The notes beneath the pieces were generated by a model, which saw only the letters and a program-made list of their open reading frames with translations, did not search any database and was not told the DNA's origin. The position numbers were made by a program, and so were the translations under genes. Of a stretch of 64,000 nt of DNA, positions 36,210 through 46,038 are shown piece by piece. Positions within the stretch are counted from its first letter, which is position 1. Each line of letters starts with the position of its first letter. The DNA comes from GWF2-33-9 sp964500435. GTDB lineage: Bacteria; Bacteroidota; Ignavibacteria; Kapaibacteriales; UBA2268. The DNA is taken from NCBI GenBank assembly GCA_964500435.1, contig CAZCNL010000005.1, positions 106,355 through 170,354 of the forward strand, in the 5' to 3' direction.

Positions 36210-37241
36210 TTATAGCTTTTGAAATTCAAATTTAGGATAACCTTTTTCGCCGGAAGTATTATAAAAATCTGTGAAATGTAATTTATAATATGCAACGGGC
36301 GTTTGTATTATATATACTTTCTTATTATTAATTATATAAAATCCTTGACCAAGGTCGAACCATTTCCATTCGTGACCAATTGAATTTATATTATTCGAAT
36401 AAGTTAAATTTTTGGCATAATCATAAGTAATATTGTCGAAAGACATTGAAGTATCAGCAATTGCAACTGATACCCTATTTGGGTTTAATAATGGTCCCGT
36501 AACACTATACCACATAGCTTGACCATCATTGGTATAAAGTAATTCAGTGTATTTTGTAAAACATAAATCCCATTGGTTTGTTGTTGGTTCGATTGTAACA
36601 ATAGCTCCATTATTATTAAAAGAAAAATGAATGAAATTATACAGAGGATTACGTGGTATTTCTATTTCATTTGCTTGATTACTGTTTAAATCTGAAAATT
36701 TTATATAATAAATACCATTTTCGTAACCTAAGATTTGAAACTTTTTAAAACCACGACTTTTGCCTCTGTCAGTAACACCACGATTAATTATGTAAACTTC
36801 GGACTTGGAAATTATTTGAGTTGGAGTTTTGCTTTCCCACCATACTCCGAAAGCTGTTGAATCTAAATTCCCTTTTGGATTGTCGTAATTCCAAAGACTC
36901 GCATCAAGTCCATTAGTATCAGATGGAGAAACATCTTCGAAGCGTGTTTTGCCAGTATTATAAACGCTCATAAAACAACCGCCATTTACGATAAAAGCAA
37001 CAATACTATCGGGATTGCTTGCAAAGGCTAAATCCCAGTCTGTAACAAGATTTGATGCAACAACTGAATCAAGTTCTAAATTAAAATATACTTGATTTGT
37101 ATATAAATTGCCCATAGCAACTGTTCCAACCTTAACGCCACCTTTTAGATGTGGCTTTACGGGAGTTTCATCTGGAATGCAAGAGTTGAGCAAAATAATT
37201 ATTGAGAACAATATTAAAGAAGCGATTAATTTCATATTCAT
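36210..37241 (-). CDS. HmuY-like lipoprotein
   Basis: 343 residues with a lipoprotein signal (LLNSC, Cys21). The body matches the HmuY pattern: repeated beta-strands with W-D-L-A-F and W-D-L-C-F motifs (LVTDWDLAFAS, TTNQWDLCFTKY), which recur in HmuY-family heme-binding proteins of Bacteroidota. It lies 3 bp after the TonB-dependent receptor, so it is expected to pass a ligand, probably heme, to that receptor. The heme ligands cannot be assigned from the sequence alone. A second HmuY-like protein with a T9SS CTD is encoded upstream at 41193-42479. Confidence 0.75.
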   Translation of the reverse strand: MNMKLIASLILFSIIILLNSCIPDETPVKPHLKGGVKVGTVAMGNLYTNQVYFNLELDSVVASNLVTDWDLAFASNPDSIVAFIVNGGCFMSVYNTGKTRFEDVSPSDTNGLDASLWNYDNPKGNLDSTAFGVWWESKTPTQIISKSEVYIINRGVTDRGKSRGFKKFQILGYENGIYYIKFSDLNSNQANEIEIPRNPLYNFIHFSFNNNGAIVTIEPTTNQWDLCFTKYTELLYTNDGQAMWYSVTGPLLNPNRVSVAIADTSMSFDNITYDYAKNLTYSNNINSIGHEWKWFDLGQGFYIINNKKVYIIQTPVAYYKLHFTDFYNTSGEKGYPKFEFQKL

Positions 37242-37244
37242 TTC

Positions 37245-39536
37245 CTAATTTAATAATATTTTGTCTAAGCTAAACCTTAGAGATGTGAAAAATGTGCGGC
37301 CCCAACCAATTGGCATTTGTAAAGAACCAGTTGAATGAGCACCTTGAACTGTAGCGATGCTTTGCTCTATTTGTTTAACATCGAAAAGATTTTTAAAGCC
37401 AAGTTGTAAATCAAGAGCATTATTCATTATTTTAAATCCTACGGATAAGTCGAGCATTTGATAGTCGGAAACTTCATATTGGATAATACTTTCATTTTCG
37501 CCTATTCCGTAACCAGGTAATTTGCCGGTGTATTTATAAAAGGCATTAATTTGAGCAATATCTAAAAACGGTAATTTATACACAATGTTTGCTTGAATTT
37601 CGGGCGAATATGTAAATTCAGGTGTTGGGGATGTTTCACTTAAATAATTATAGCGACCAATATATGAAAATCCAAACTGAGCATTTAAATCAGAGGAAAT
37701 ATAATTGGCAGATATATCGCCCCCAGAAGTTTTATATTTTCCAATGTTTACGTAAGAATATTTGTCATCTTTAATTAAAGCAAATGTAACTAAATTGCTA
37801 ATGTCGTTATAGTAATATTTGGCGCTAAAATTCCAAACTGCGGCTTCTTCTTGTATTCGGTAATCTGCAGAGAAATTCCACGAATTTGATGTTTCGGCTT
37901 TTAAGTTTTGATTACCATAAATATTGTGATTTACATCAACAAAGACATAGTATAATTCTCTTAAAGATGGGGCACGAAAACCTTTGGCGTATGATGCACG
38001 GAAGTCTAAATTATCAAAAAGTTGATATTTTAAATTGATTGATGGTACAATAGGTGCTTCATATTCTGTGTTATAAATAAAGCGGACAGCTGGTTGAATT
38101 TGTAGCTCTTCAAACGGACGATAATTTAAACTTGTATAAACCGCATAATCACCTTGTGTTTTTTCATTGTTTTCTATACGTTTACCAGTAGCTGTTTCGT
38201 AATTGATTTCAGTACCGGCGAGTAACCCGATAATTTTATATGGGTCGTCCCAACTATAATTACCTCTGAATAACCATGTATAAAATTTCGTTGTATCTTG
38301 GTCCTCGGGATTTCCAGTTATAACTTGCTTCAATGTAGTTAAATCTTTGAAATATGTATTCTTTTCACGTAAATAATATGAATAATCAAGCATCAAGTTT
38401 AAATATTGGTACTTCGAAAGATTACCATTTAAAAAAATGGAGTTAGATAATCTATTTGTTTTATATTCATCATCGAAAGCATCTTCGAAATACGGGGGAC
38501 GAGGTGTCCCACGATTTAAAATATACTCATTGAAATAACGTGCGGAATATCGCAATTTAAAATCACCGATATTTGTGCCATATTTCAAATCAGCGAGATA
38601 TTGGATTTTTGGTTTCCATTGTTTATGGCGTGAAGTATCGATAACAGAATAACCTCCGAAGAAATTTCGCCCACCAGTAATTACAAAATTGTGATTATCA
38701 AATAAATTAAATTTTAAAGCTCCATCGAAATTTACCATTCCGACGCTTTCGTAATATGTATTTCCATCGAATTCTACTCGGTCGCAATTAGACGCATCAT
38801 TTGTAATGATGTTCAATACACCACCCAAAGCGTCAGTTCCATAAATTGTAGACATAGGACCTTCGATTATTTCTACTTTTTGGACATTGTTTAAATTTAT
38901 TTGGGATACATCTATATTCCCTTGCAAACGTCCAATAACGGGAACTCCATCAATCATTACTTTGACATTTTGACCAGAAATTCCATTTATTGAAATAGAG
39001 CTACCTAAAATGTTATCTTGAGAAATACGCACATTCATTTGAGTTTGAAGTAAATCTCTCAAATTTGTAGCAGCTTGCGAAATAATTCGTTCTTCAGTGA
39101 TTACTTGTACAGGATAAACGGAATTTTGAACAGATTGTGGGCTAAATTGTCCGGTGGTAACAATTTCTTGCAGCATAATTGCCGTCGGCTCTAAATAAAC
39201 GGTGATATTGTTTTTGGCATCGACTGTATCGTGAGCGGTTTTATAACCAACGAACCTTACCGTATATGCAATTTTACCGTCAAAAGGAATAGGGACTACA
39301 CCTTTTTTATTTGTTTTATGAACTTGAACTTGCGATTTTGTCGAGTTAGATAATGAAACAAAATGTACAGTTGCTGCCGCAAGTGGCTTTTCTGTACTTT
39401 TATCGAGTACTGTTAATATGTTATTATATGAAAAAAGCGAGCTTGCAGCAAAGAAAAATAAGCAAAAAGTAATAAATTTAATTTTGCTTTGCAGATTATT
39501 CAAATTTGTTGAAAAGTGTTTCATTTGAAAACTCAT
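37245..39536 (-). CDS. TonB-dependent outer-membrane receptor
   Basis: 763 residues. Signal peptide within residues 15-38 (start either 39536 or the in-frame ATG at 39524). An N-terminal carboxypeptidase-regulatory-like domain (~40-115) precedes the plug (VNGQNVKVMIDGVPVIGRLQG-like region, GPMSTIYGTDALGGVLNI) and a 22-strand barrel ending in RFSLDKILLN. The TonB box region is at about 118-125 (EIVTTG). Adjacent HmuY-like genes suggest heme, though other cargo is possible. The start codon lies inside the methyltransferase gene, overlapping it by 29-41 bp, so translation may be coupled. Confidence 0.9.
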   Translation of the reverse strand: MSFQMKHFSTNLNNLQSKIKFITFCLFFFAASSLFSYNNILTVLDKSTEKPLAAATVHFVSLSNSTKSQVQVHKTNKKGVVPIPFDGKIAYTVRFVGYKTAHDTVDAKNNITVYLEPTAIMLQEIVTTGQFSPQSVQNSVYPVQVITEERIISQAATNLRDLLQTQMNVRISQDNILGSSISINGISGQNVKVMIDGVPVIGRLQGNIDVSQINLNNVQKVEIIEGPMSTIYGTDALGGVLNIITNDASNCDRVEFDGNTYYESVGMVNFDGALKFNLFDNHNFVITGGRNFFGGYSVIDTSRHKQWKPKIQYLADLKYGTNIGDFKLRYSARYFNEYILNRGTPRPPYFEDAFDDEYKTNRLSNSIFLNGNLSKYQYLNLMLDYSYYLREKNTYFKDLTTLKQVITGNPEDQDTTKFYTWLFRGNYSWDDPYKIIGLLAGTEINYETATGKRIENNEKTQGDYAVYTSLNYRPFEELQIQPAVRFIYNTEYEAPIVPSINLKYQLFDNLDFRASYAKGFRAPSLRELYYVFVDVNHNIYGNQNLKAETSNSWNFSADYRIQEEAAVWNFSAKYYYNDISNLVTFALIKDDKYSYVNIGKYKTSGGDISANYISSDLNAQFGFSYIGRYNYLSETSPTPEFTYSPEIQANIVYKLPFLDIAQINAFYKYTGKLPGYGIGENESIIQYEVSDYQMLDLSVGFKIMNNALDLQLGFKNLFDVKQIEQSIATVQGAHSTGSLQMPIGWGRTFFTSLRFSLDKILLN

Positions 39537-40518
39537 TTAATTTATTTTGATTACTAATACTACTTTTATTTGTAGTCCCATCGATTATTTTTAAAATAGA
39601 CCAATAACCTCTTGAATATTTTTCAGAAAGAAATTCAATCGATTGTTTTTTTGTTTTACCTTTAGAAATTAATTCGAGATATTCAGCTTTAAAAGTTGCT
39701 TTGTCAGATTCAGTTAATGGTTTTCCAGAATTTATGAATTTAGTTTGTGATGGTTTTCTCAAAGTATGTAATAAAAATCCATCTTGAATTTTTTCCATTT
39801 CTTTTATTTGATAATCAAATGCTATTTTGCTAATTTCAAAACCAGTTGCTTTACGATTTAGACCTCTTGCAACCTTTGCAGTAGAAAAACTTCCTAAAAA
39901 AAAGTCACATACTAAATCACCGGGGTTGCTTGAATATTGTATCATTTTAATCAGTAATTCCCAAGGTAATTCATTTTTGTTCTTTATTTTATTTGGCTTA
40001 TATTCCCGATTAATAAACCATACATCTTCCCTGTCTTGATAATTTAAAGAACCATTTTTTTCATCTTTTTCGGCATCGCCAAAACGAGCAAAGGTGTTAA
40101 AAGTAGGTATATCGCCGAGTTTGACATAATAAAGAATATGGTAATGAGATGATATGTATTTATTTTTTGTGTAAACACCAAAATTATATTTCCAAATTAT
40201 ATGATTCACTTCTTTTAATTTTGTTGCTCGAAGTGCATTTAAAATATGAATTAAATTTGTATAACCAGAAACAATATATAAACTGCCTCCGGGTTTTAAT
40301 ACTCTTTCAGCTTCTTTAATCCACTTAAATGAGAACTCCTCATATTCATTTATTGGAATATCTACGTATCCATCAAGAACATTTTTTTCATTTCTATTAT
40401 AATGCTTATGTAGTTTATCGCCATCAATACCATAAGGGGGGTCGGTGATAATTAAATCCACCGCCCCATCTTTTAAGTATTTTTGTGCACCTTCTATGCA
40501 ATCAATATTATAAAACAT
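39496..40518 (-). CDS. Class beta DNA methyltransferase (type II R-M)
   Basis: 340 residues. The catalytic motif IV DPPYG is at 26-30, and the SAM-binding motif I (D205-FFLGS) is C-terminal, the motif order of class beta N4-cytosine/N6-adenine methyltransferases. A target-recognition region of ~110-180 lies between. The C-terminal ~255-320 has an extra Lys-rich helical domain (TESDKATFKAEYLELISKG). It follows a putative endonuclease by 8 bp, which points to a type II restriction-modification pair. Its 3' end reaches into the TonB-receptor gene. Recognition sequence unknown. Confidence 0.9.
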   Translation of the reverse strand: MFYNIDCIEGAQKYLKDGAVDLIITDPPYGIDGDKLHKHYNRNEKNVLDGYVDIPINEYEEFSFKWIKEAERVLKPGGSLYIVSGYTNLIHILNALRATKLKEVNHIIWKYNFGVYTKNKYISSHYHILYYVKLGDIPTFNTFARFGDAEKDEKNGSLNYQDREDVWFINREYKPNKIKNKNELPWELLIKMIQYSSNPGDLVCDFFLGSFSTAKVARGLNRKATGFEISKIAFDYQIKEMEKIQDGFLLHTLRKPSQTKFINSGKPLTESDKATFKAEYLELISKGKTKKQSIEFLSEKYSRGYWSILKIIDGTTNKSSISNQNKLNEFSNETLFNKFE

Positions 40519-40526
40519 TTTATGTT

Positions 40527-41180
40527 TTAATATTTAATTTTGTAATTTTCAAATTTATCTAAGTCTTCTAATTGTAATAGATACTTTGAAGGTCGTGGCT
40601 TACTATTAGAATTACGTCCTTGGCTAAAAAGACCTAATTTACTTATATTTTGTTGATTGATAATTAAAAAAATTAATTCAACAAGCTCAGCTCTGGTTTT
40701 CCTGTATCGAGAAAAACTTGTCCTTTCTATCCTTTTTAGTTCATAGGATGATAATCCACCTTTAAGTTCGGTATGCCATTTTTGGAAGCTTCTGTCGTTA
40801 TCATTATATTCAACATCACATAATGCTATTAAAATACCGTGATACTTATTCAACTCTACTGATTTTTGCATACTTTCACTATCGTTTAAAATTAGAAGAT
40901 GAGAGTTAGATTTAATAGCATGAGATTTCAAATCCCAATTGATTGACCTTTTCATATCGAATTTTACATTACCGACTTTATCACCAGGAAATTGGAAATG
41001 GTCTTTTAAAGATTTATTAACCAATAGTTCAAAGTAAAATCCAAACCATTCCATTTGTTTCCAATTATAATTTGCTTCTTTTAATTCTAAAATTGATGAC
41101 TTTCCGTCCCATACTTTCGGTAGATGTTTTAGTTTTTCACTAATTAATTCAATATCATCAAGATATTTCTTTTTCATCAA
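40527..41180 (-). CDS. Putative type II restriction endonuclease
   Basis: 217 residues with a PD-(D/E)XK-like site: Glu51 in GFYFELLV, Asp75 in KFDMKR and D83-L-K85 in NWDLKSH. These spacings and the following hydrophobic strand (NSHLLILND) fit small type II endonucleases. It is directly upstream of and 8 bp from a DNA methyltransferase on the same strand, the usual R-M arrangement. I cannot match it to a named enzyme. It starts only 12 bp after the stop of the HmuY-like gene, so the pair appears inserted in that operon. Confidence 0.7.
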   Translation of the reverse strand: MMKKKYLDDIELISEKLKHLPKVWDGKSSILELKEANYNWKQMEWFGFYFELLVNKSLKDHFQFPGDKVGNVKFDMKRSINWDLKSHAIKSNSHLLILNDSESMQKSVELNKYHGILIALCDVEYNDNDRSFQKWHTELKGGLSSYELKRIERTSFSRYRKTRAELVELIFLIINQQNISKLGLFSQGRNSNSKPRPSKYLLQLEDLDKFENYKIKY

Positions 41181-41192
41181 AGAATTTATAAG

Positions 41193-42479
41193 TTATTGAA
41201 CAATCAATTTTTGTACTTCTTTATTTCCATCTATGGAAAATACCACAAAGTATATGCCTGAACTTAATTTCGGATTTATTTGTAATGCATTGAAATTGCT
41301 TGCAGGCAAATTCATTTCGTATTGTTTTTGGCTATTTAAATTGAAAATTTCAATTTTTGGTTGAGAATTATTGCTGTTTGTTGAATAAGTTATATTCATT
41401 GCTTCATTAGGTGCAACGATATTTGGTGTTATAGCGAAATTGCCTGTGATATTACCATTGTTATCTTTTACAGAGTTAGGTTCAACTGGGGTTTTTTCGA
41501 AAATTACTTTTCCTGTTGAAGCACCTTCAAAGCCTGTAAAGACTATTTTCCAAATTAAACCATCTGGGGACATAACGAAATAGCATAAATCTGAAGGTAT
41601 TTCCCATTGAAAATCTTGATTTAAATGTTTCCAAAGATGACCGATTGTAGAAATATTGCTTGTGAAGCTATCATTCGTTGGTGTAGTAACAGTGGCTGGA
41701 TCTTGACCCGCAACTTTTACTGCACTCCATTCATAATTAATCAAAATGCCATTAACATTATAAGGGGTTTTTCCACCCTGTCCATCGTCGACCATTGCCA
41801 TATATTTGCCAAATAACAAGCTCCATGCGGATGGTTCTAAATCGAGCTTTTCTCCTGGTGTTGTTGCCAAAGAATAATAAGCAAATGATTTTGTGGAATA
41901 GTTCTTTTTATTGAATTCAACTGTTTTTGAGTTATTTCCGTTCAAATCGGCATACGAAAAATATAAAATTCCGCCAATTAAATCTTCAATTCGCATTTGA
42001 TAGTAATTACCAGCTAAATCTTTGAAAATAAATAATTTTTTTCCACTAATTGCATGAGTTGACATATTATATTCGCCCCAGCCGAAATCGCCGTTATCTT
42101 CGAATCCATTTTTCCCCATATTGAATGCACCGACAACCCAGCTTTCGTCTGAATCGAGCCATTCAATGAATTTGGTTTGGTCAGTATTCAATCCTGTCGT
42201 ATCGATTACATTGCCGAAATCATCAACGGTTTTGCCGACAACTTCCCACAAACGGCAACCTGCACCTGAATTTATTCTAATTGTTGCGTTTGTTCCTTTG
42301 GTCAATATGCTTAAATCCCAAGCATTTAATGCTGCTGATGTTGTTGCATCATCTTCAAGATTATACCAAACACATTTGGAATAACTTTTACCATTTGCAA
42401 CTTCAACTGTTGTTGTTTCTGCGATGCTATTGGAAAATACCAAAGCAAATACGAAAAATATAGTTATTGCTGTTTTCAT
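41193..42479 (-). CDS. HmuY-like secreted protein with T9SS CTD
   Basis: 428 residues. Signal peptide ~1-21 (MKTAITIFFVFALVFSNSIA). HmuY-like segments include LNAWDLSILTKG, GENDGDFGWGEYN-like loops and EPSAWSLLFGKYMAMVDD, parallel to the lipoprotein at 36210. The last ~80 residues form a T9SS sorting domain (YSTNSNNSQPKIEIFNLN, SGIYFVVFSIDGNKEVQKLIVQ). So the pair would be a cell-surface T9SS-exported ligand binder and a lipoprotein binder for one receptor. First gene of the interrupted uptake operon. Heme as ligand is inferred from family resemblance only. Confidence 0.75.
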   Translation of the reverse strand: MKTAITIFFVFALVFSNSIAETTTVEVANGKSYSKCVWYNLEDDATTSAALNAWDLSILTKGTNATIRINSGAGCRLWEVVGKTVDDFGNVIDTTGLNTDQTKFIEWLDSDESWVVGAFNMGKNGFEDNGDFGWGEYNMSTHAISGKKLFIFKDLAGNYYQMRIEDLIGGILYFSYADLNGNNSKTVEFNKKNYSTKSFAYYSLATTPGEKLDLEPSAWSLLFGKYMAMVDDGQGGKTPYNVNGILINYEWSAVKVAGQDPATVTTPTNDSFTSNISTIGHLWKHLNQDFQWEIPSDLCYFVMSPDGLIWKIVFTGFEGASTGKVIFEKTPVEPNSVKDNNGNITGNFAITPNIVAPNEAMNITYSTNSNNSQPKIEIFNLNSQKQYEMNLPASNFNALQINPKLSSGIYFVVFSIDGNKEVQKLIVQ

Positions 42480-42611
42480 ATTATTTTTAACTCCTTTAAA
42501 ATGAATATATTATATTGTTTTGTTTATTAATAAAAAATTTTATTTACAAAATTAATGTATTAAACGTAAATTAACATAATTTTATTATTTAGCGAAATAT
42601 TTCTAATTTTT

Positions 42612-43193
42612 TTAATAACATTCTTCTTCTATAATTTCACACAAAATATGACCAATCATTATATGAGTTTCTTGAATTCTTGCTGTATTATTCGAAGGAG
42701 AAATAAAGGAATAATCGCACATTTCAGCGATTTTTCCGCCATTTCCACCTAAAAATCCGATTACTGTGAGCTCTTTTGACTTTGCTGCTTCGATTGCACG
42801 GATTACATTTTCAGAATTACCACTTGTAGAAATTGCAATTAAAGCATCGCCAGTTTGAGCGAGTGCTTCGATTTGCCTGCTAAAAATATTATTGAAACCA
42901 TAATCATTACCGCCAGCTGTTAAAATTGAAGTATCCACCGTTAAAGCAATAGCTGGAATTGCGGGACGTTCGTATGAACTTCGTAAACGGACTACTAACT
43001 CTGCGGCTAAATGCTGGCTATCAGCAGCACTTCCTCCGTTTCCGCAAAATAATATTTTCTTCCCACTTTGAACAACTTCTGCAAGTTTTTTGCCTATGAT
43101 TTCTATGTTCTTTATGGTATTTTTATCTAAAATTGCTTGTTTAGTGGCAATACTTTCTTTAATCGACGATTCAATTTTGTGCTTATAATCCAT
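42612..43193 (-). CDS. gmhA: Phosphoheptose isomerase (SIS domain)
   Basis: 193 residues, the GmhA length. SIS-domain signature CGNGGSAADSQHLAAELVVR with the substrate-contacting Ser/His, then ISTSGNSENVIRA and the C-terminal Q-E-T-H-I of RIQETHIMIGH with catalytic His. It converts sedoheptulose 7-phosphate to heptose 7-phosphate for LPS core or S-layer heptose. No other heptose gene is near. Divergent from the terminase gene. Confidence 0.92.
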   Translation of the reverse strand: MDYKHKIESSIKESIATKQAILDKNTIKNIEIIGKKLAEVVQSGKKILFCGNGGSAADSQHLAAELVVRLRSSYERPAIPAIALTVDTSILTAGGNDYGFNNIFSRQIEALAQTGDALIAISTSGNSENVIRAIEAAKSKELTVIGFLGGNGGKIAEMCDYSFISPSNNTARIQETHIMIGHILCEIIEEECY

Positions 43194-43264
43194 ATTTTTT
43201 GGTTGATATTTTAATTTTAAATTAAATAATATAAAGAAGAATTAATTTAATTTTGATTTTAAAA

Positions 43265-44662
43265 ATGAACAATTTAGAGTTATATTTTCCAATTTTAAGT
43301 CCCTCGCTTTTGGCATATTATGTTTCAAAAGGAGAATGGAAATATTCAAGGCATTTACAATTAATCGAATCAAGCATCTTTGATATGCTTCGAGGTAATA
43401 AAAAGCACTTAATTGTAAATATGCCACCAAGGCACGGCAAAAGTGAATTTATTTCGAAATATTTTCCATTTTGGTATCTCATAAATAATCCAAATAAAAG
43501 AATTATTTTAGTTTCGTACCAAGCAGGAATTGCTGAAGGTTGGAGCCGAAAAATTCGTGATTTGTTTGTAAATTATGGCGAGAAATTCGGCGTACGTTTA
43601 AATCCTCGACATAACAAATCGAATAGCTTTGGTTTTATGGAATATTCAGGTAGTCTGTATTCAGTCGGTATTGGAGGAGCGTTGACTGGTAAAGGTGCTG
43701 ATTTATTGATTATTGATGACCCAGTGAAAAATGATGAAGAAGCGAATTCTTTGTTATTTCGTGATAAAATTTGGGAATGGTTCAATGCTACGGCAATGAC
43801 AAGATTAGAACCGGATGGTCATTGTATCGTTGTAATGACAAGATGGCACGAAGATGATTTAACAGGAAGAATTATAAATCATTCCTGCATCGATTTTAAC
43901 TTAAATTGGAACTTGATTTCTTTGCCTGCAATTGCTCAAAAGAATGATTTAATTGGACGTCAAGAAGGTGAAGCTCTGTGGAAAGAACGATTTCCTATTA
44001 ATAATTTGTTAAATTTAAAATCGCAAATTGGTTCTTATTGGTTTTCTTCACTTTACCAGCAAGAACCTGTGCCTTCGGGAAATAGCATTTTCAAGCGTGA
44101 AAATTTTAAATATTTTCAGGAATTTGATACTTATTATAACTTAGAAATTTCGCCAAGTTTAAATAAAAAGGTTTTGAAAGAAAATTTGACAATTATGGCG
44201 ACTTCCGATTTGGCGATTTCAACAAACGAAACATCGGATTATACAGTTATCCTGATTTTTGGCAAGAACAACGATGGAGATATATTAATTTTGGATATAA
44301 TCCGAGAAAGATTTGAATTTTCGTCACATATTTCAATGTTGAATGCAATATTTGCAAAATATCAACCAATTTTAATTGGCATCGAAAATGTGCAATTCCA
44401 GCAAGCTTTAATCCAAACTGCAATAAAATCCGGGTTGCCAATTAAATCTCTTCGAGCAGATAAAGATAAAATTTCCCGAGCTTTGCCTATTGCGTCTTTA
44501 ATTGAAAACGGAAAAGTTTATTTTAAGAAAAATTCTGCCTACCTTGAAAGTTTTGAAAAAGAATTACTTAATTTTCCGAAAGGGAAAAATGACGACCAAG
44601 TCGATGCATTTGCTTATATTTCTCAGATGGTTACAATGAATAGTAAGCTTTTGCCAATTTAA
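43265..44662 (+). CDS. Phage-type terminase large subunit, solitary
   Basis: 465 residues from the ATG at 43265; a TTG at 43253 in frame is a weaker alternative. The ATPase domain has Walker A MPPRHGKSE (53-61), Walker B LLIIDD (147-152) and the coupling motif VVMTRWHED (189-197). The nuclease domain keeps D315 (MATSDLAIS), E374 (IGIENVQ) and D443/D444/D447 (DDQVDAFAY), so both activities look intact. Terminases cut and pump phage DNA into capsids, but no portal, capsid, tail or integrase gene is near: the neighbours are gmhA and an envelope gene cluster. It may be a phage remnant kept for some host use, or a satellite or transfer-agent gene. No function is claimed. Confidence 0.85.
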   Translation: MNNLELYFPILSPSLLAYYVSKGEWKYSRHLQLIESSIFDMLRGNKKHLIVNMPPRHGKSEFISKYFPFWYLINNPNKRIILVSYQAGIAEGWSRKIRDLFVNYGEKFGVRLNPRHNKSNSFGFMEYSGSLYSVGIGGALTGKGADLLIIDDPVKNDEEANSLLFRDKIWEWFNATAMTRLEPDGHCIVVMTRWHEDDLTGRIINHSCIDFNLNWNLISLPAIAQKNDLIGRQEGEALWKERFPINNLLNLKSQIGSYWFSSLYQQEPVPSGNSIFKRENFKYFQEFDTYYNLEISPSLNKKVLKENLTIMATSDLAISTNETSDYTVILIFGKNNDGDILILDIIRERFEFSSHISMLNAIFAKYQPILIGIENVQFQQALIQTAIKSGLPIKSLRADKDKISRALPIASLIENGKVYFKKNSAYLESFEKELLNFPKGKNDDQVDAFAYISQMVTMNSKLLPI

Positions 44663-44778
44663 CTTAACACACCATAAAAGAAATTTAAAAAAAATTTTTA
44701 AAATTTTGTAACTAAAATAAGAAATATTACGTATTTTGGAATAGAAAAATAATAAATTTACAAAATAACGGAGAAAAT

Positions 44779-45564
44779 ATGAAAATCAAATTATTATTTA
44801 CATTCTTTATTTGTATATTAGTTACAAATCTTGCTTACTCTCAAAAAGGAGAAATGCCAAATCAACAAAATAAAAATTCGCAAGAAGAAGCACAAAGAGT
44901 TGAATATTTGAAGAATTTACCCTTGCATGGTTTCGCAGGAATAAATTTTTCGAACTCTGTCCCACAAAATGAATATATGGACAATTTACAGACAGCAGGT
45001 CCTGGCTTCGGTTTTATCGGTGGTTATAGGTTTGAACCAATCCCAATAAGTGTTGGGGGCCAGTTTGATATGGTGTTTTTCGGTGGAGATACAAAATATT
45101 ATAATTACAAATTACCGAATGGGTGGACTTATGCACGAGACACGCTCACGACATCTTCTTGGGCGATGCCAATTACAGCATTTGTTAAAATCGAACCTAA
45201 CTTATTCAATTTTGCATACCCATATCTTGAAGCCTTTGCAGGATTTACGATGATGAATGCAAGTGCAAATTATAAATCTAATTATGGAATAAATGACGAT
45301 AAAAACGAATTTAGTGCTAATTTTAATTATGGATTAGGTATCGGCACATCTATCAAACTTGCAGATTTTATTTTATTACCAAATAACATCACAAGAATGC
45401 TTCTCGATGTCAAATTTAGATATATGTCAGGAAATGAAACTGATTACTATAAGGTAAAATCAAATCCGGATGGTTCGGTTACGTTTGACAAATTCCGTTC
45501 CAAAACTGACCAAGTATTCTTCAATTTAGGTTTAGTATTTTATTTTGGAAGTGCAAATAATTAA
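44779..45564 (+). CDS. Outer-membrane beta-barrel protein
   Basis: 261 residues. Signal peptide 1-21 (ending AYSQ). The mature protein has long alternating strands with Gly-aromatic turns (FGFIGGYRFEPIPISVGGQFDM) and a C-terminal FNLGLVFYF-type strand, typical of 8-10-stranded barrels (outer-membrane beta-barrel family). It is first of three genes (33- and 21-bp gaps), the other two being lipoproteins. No specific function recognised. Confidence 0.8.
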   Translation: MKIKLLFTFFICILVTNLAYSQKGEMPNQQNKNSQEEAQRVEYLKNLPLHGFAGINFSNSVPQNEYMDNLQTAGPGFGFIGGYRFEPIPISVGGQFDMVFFGGDTKYYNYKLPNGWTYARDTLTTSSWAMPITAFVKIEPNLFNFAYPYLEAFAGFTMMNASANYKSNYGINDDKNEFSANFNYGLGIGTSIKLADFILLPNNITRMLLDVKFRYMSGNETDYYKVKSNPDGSVTFDKFRSKTDQVFFNLGLVFYFGSANN

Positions 45565-45597
45565 TTATAAAATTTAAATAAATATAGAGGAAAAATT

Positions 45598-46017
45598 ATG
45601 AAAAAGGTATTTTTATTATTAGCAAGCTTTGCTCTTTTAGCAATTACTTTCAATGCATGTGTTACAGTTCGAGGTCAAGGAACTTATTCAGGTAGTTCGA
45701 ATGATTATGATAGAAATTTGACAGCCGGCAAAGTTCAAAAAGAAATTCATAAAGGGATGAGTGGCGCAGAAGTTACAGAAATTCTTGGTTCTCCAAATAT
45801 TGTCACAGCAGATGAAAATGGCTATGAAACTTGGGTTTACGACAAAATTGCAACAGAAGCAAGTTATTCTAAAAGCAACGACGCCTTATTTTTATTCATT
45901 TATGGTCAAAGCAACACAAGTTCTAATTATACTGTAACTCAAAAAACTTTAACAGTTGTAATTAAACTCAAAGACAATAAAGTTGATAGTTTTGCATACC
46001 ACTCAAGCAAATTTTAA
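45598..46017 (+). CDS. Lipoprotein with BamE/SmpA-like domain
   Basis: 139 residues. Lipobox TFNAC (Cys21). The core has the BamE-like pattern: IHKGMSGAEVTEILGSPNIV, ETWVYDKI, then a hydrophobic strand LTVVIKLKDNKVDSFAY. BamE assists the outer-membrane assembly complex, but many lipoproteins share the fold, so a Bam role is only possible. Middle gene of the barrel-lipoprotein-lipoprotein cluster. Confidence 0.7.
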   Translation: MKKVFLLLASFALLAITFNACVTVRGQGTYSGSSNDYDRNLTAGKVQKEIHKGMSGAEVTEILGSPNIVTADENGYETWVYDKIATEASYSKSNDALFLFIYGQSNTSSNYTVTQKTLTVVIKLKDNKVDSFAYHSSKF

Positions 46018-46038
46018 TTAATTTTACATAATTAAAAT

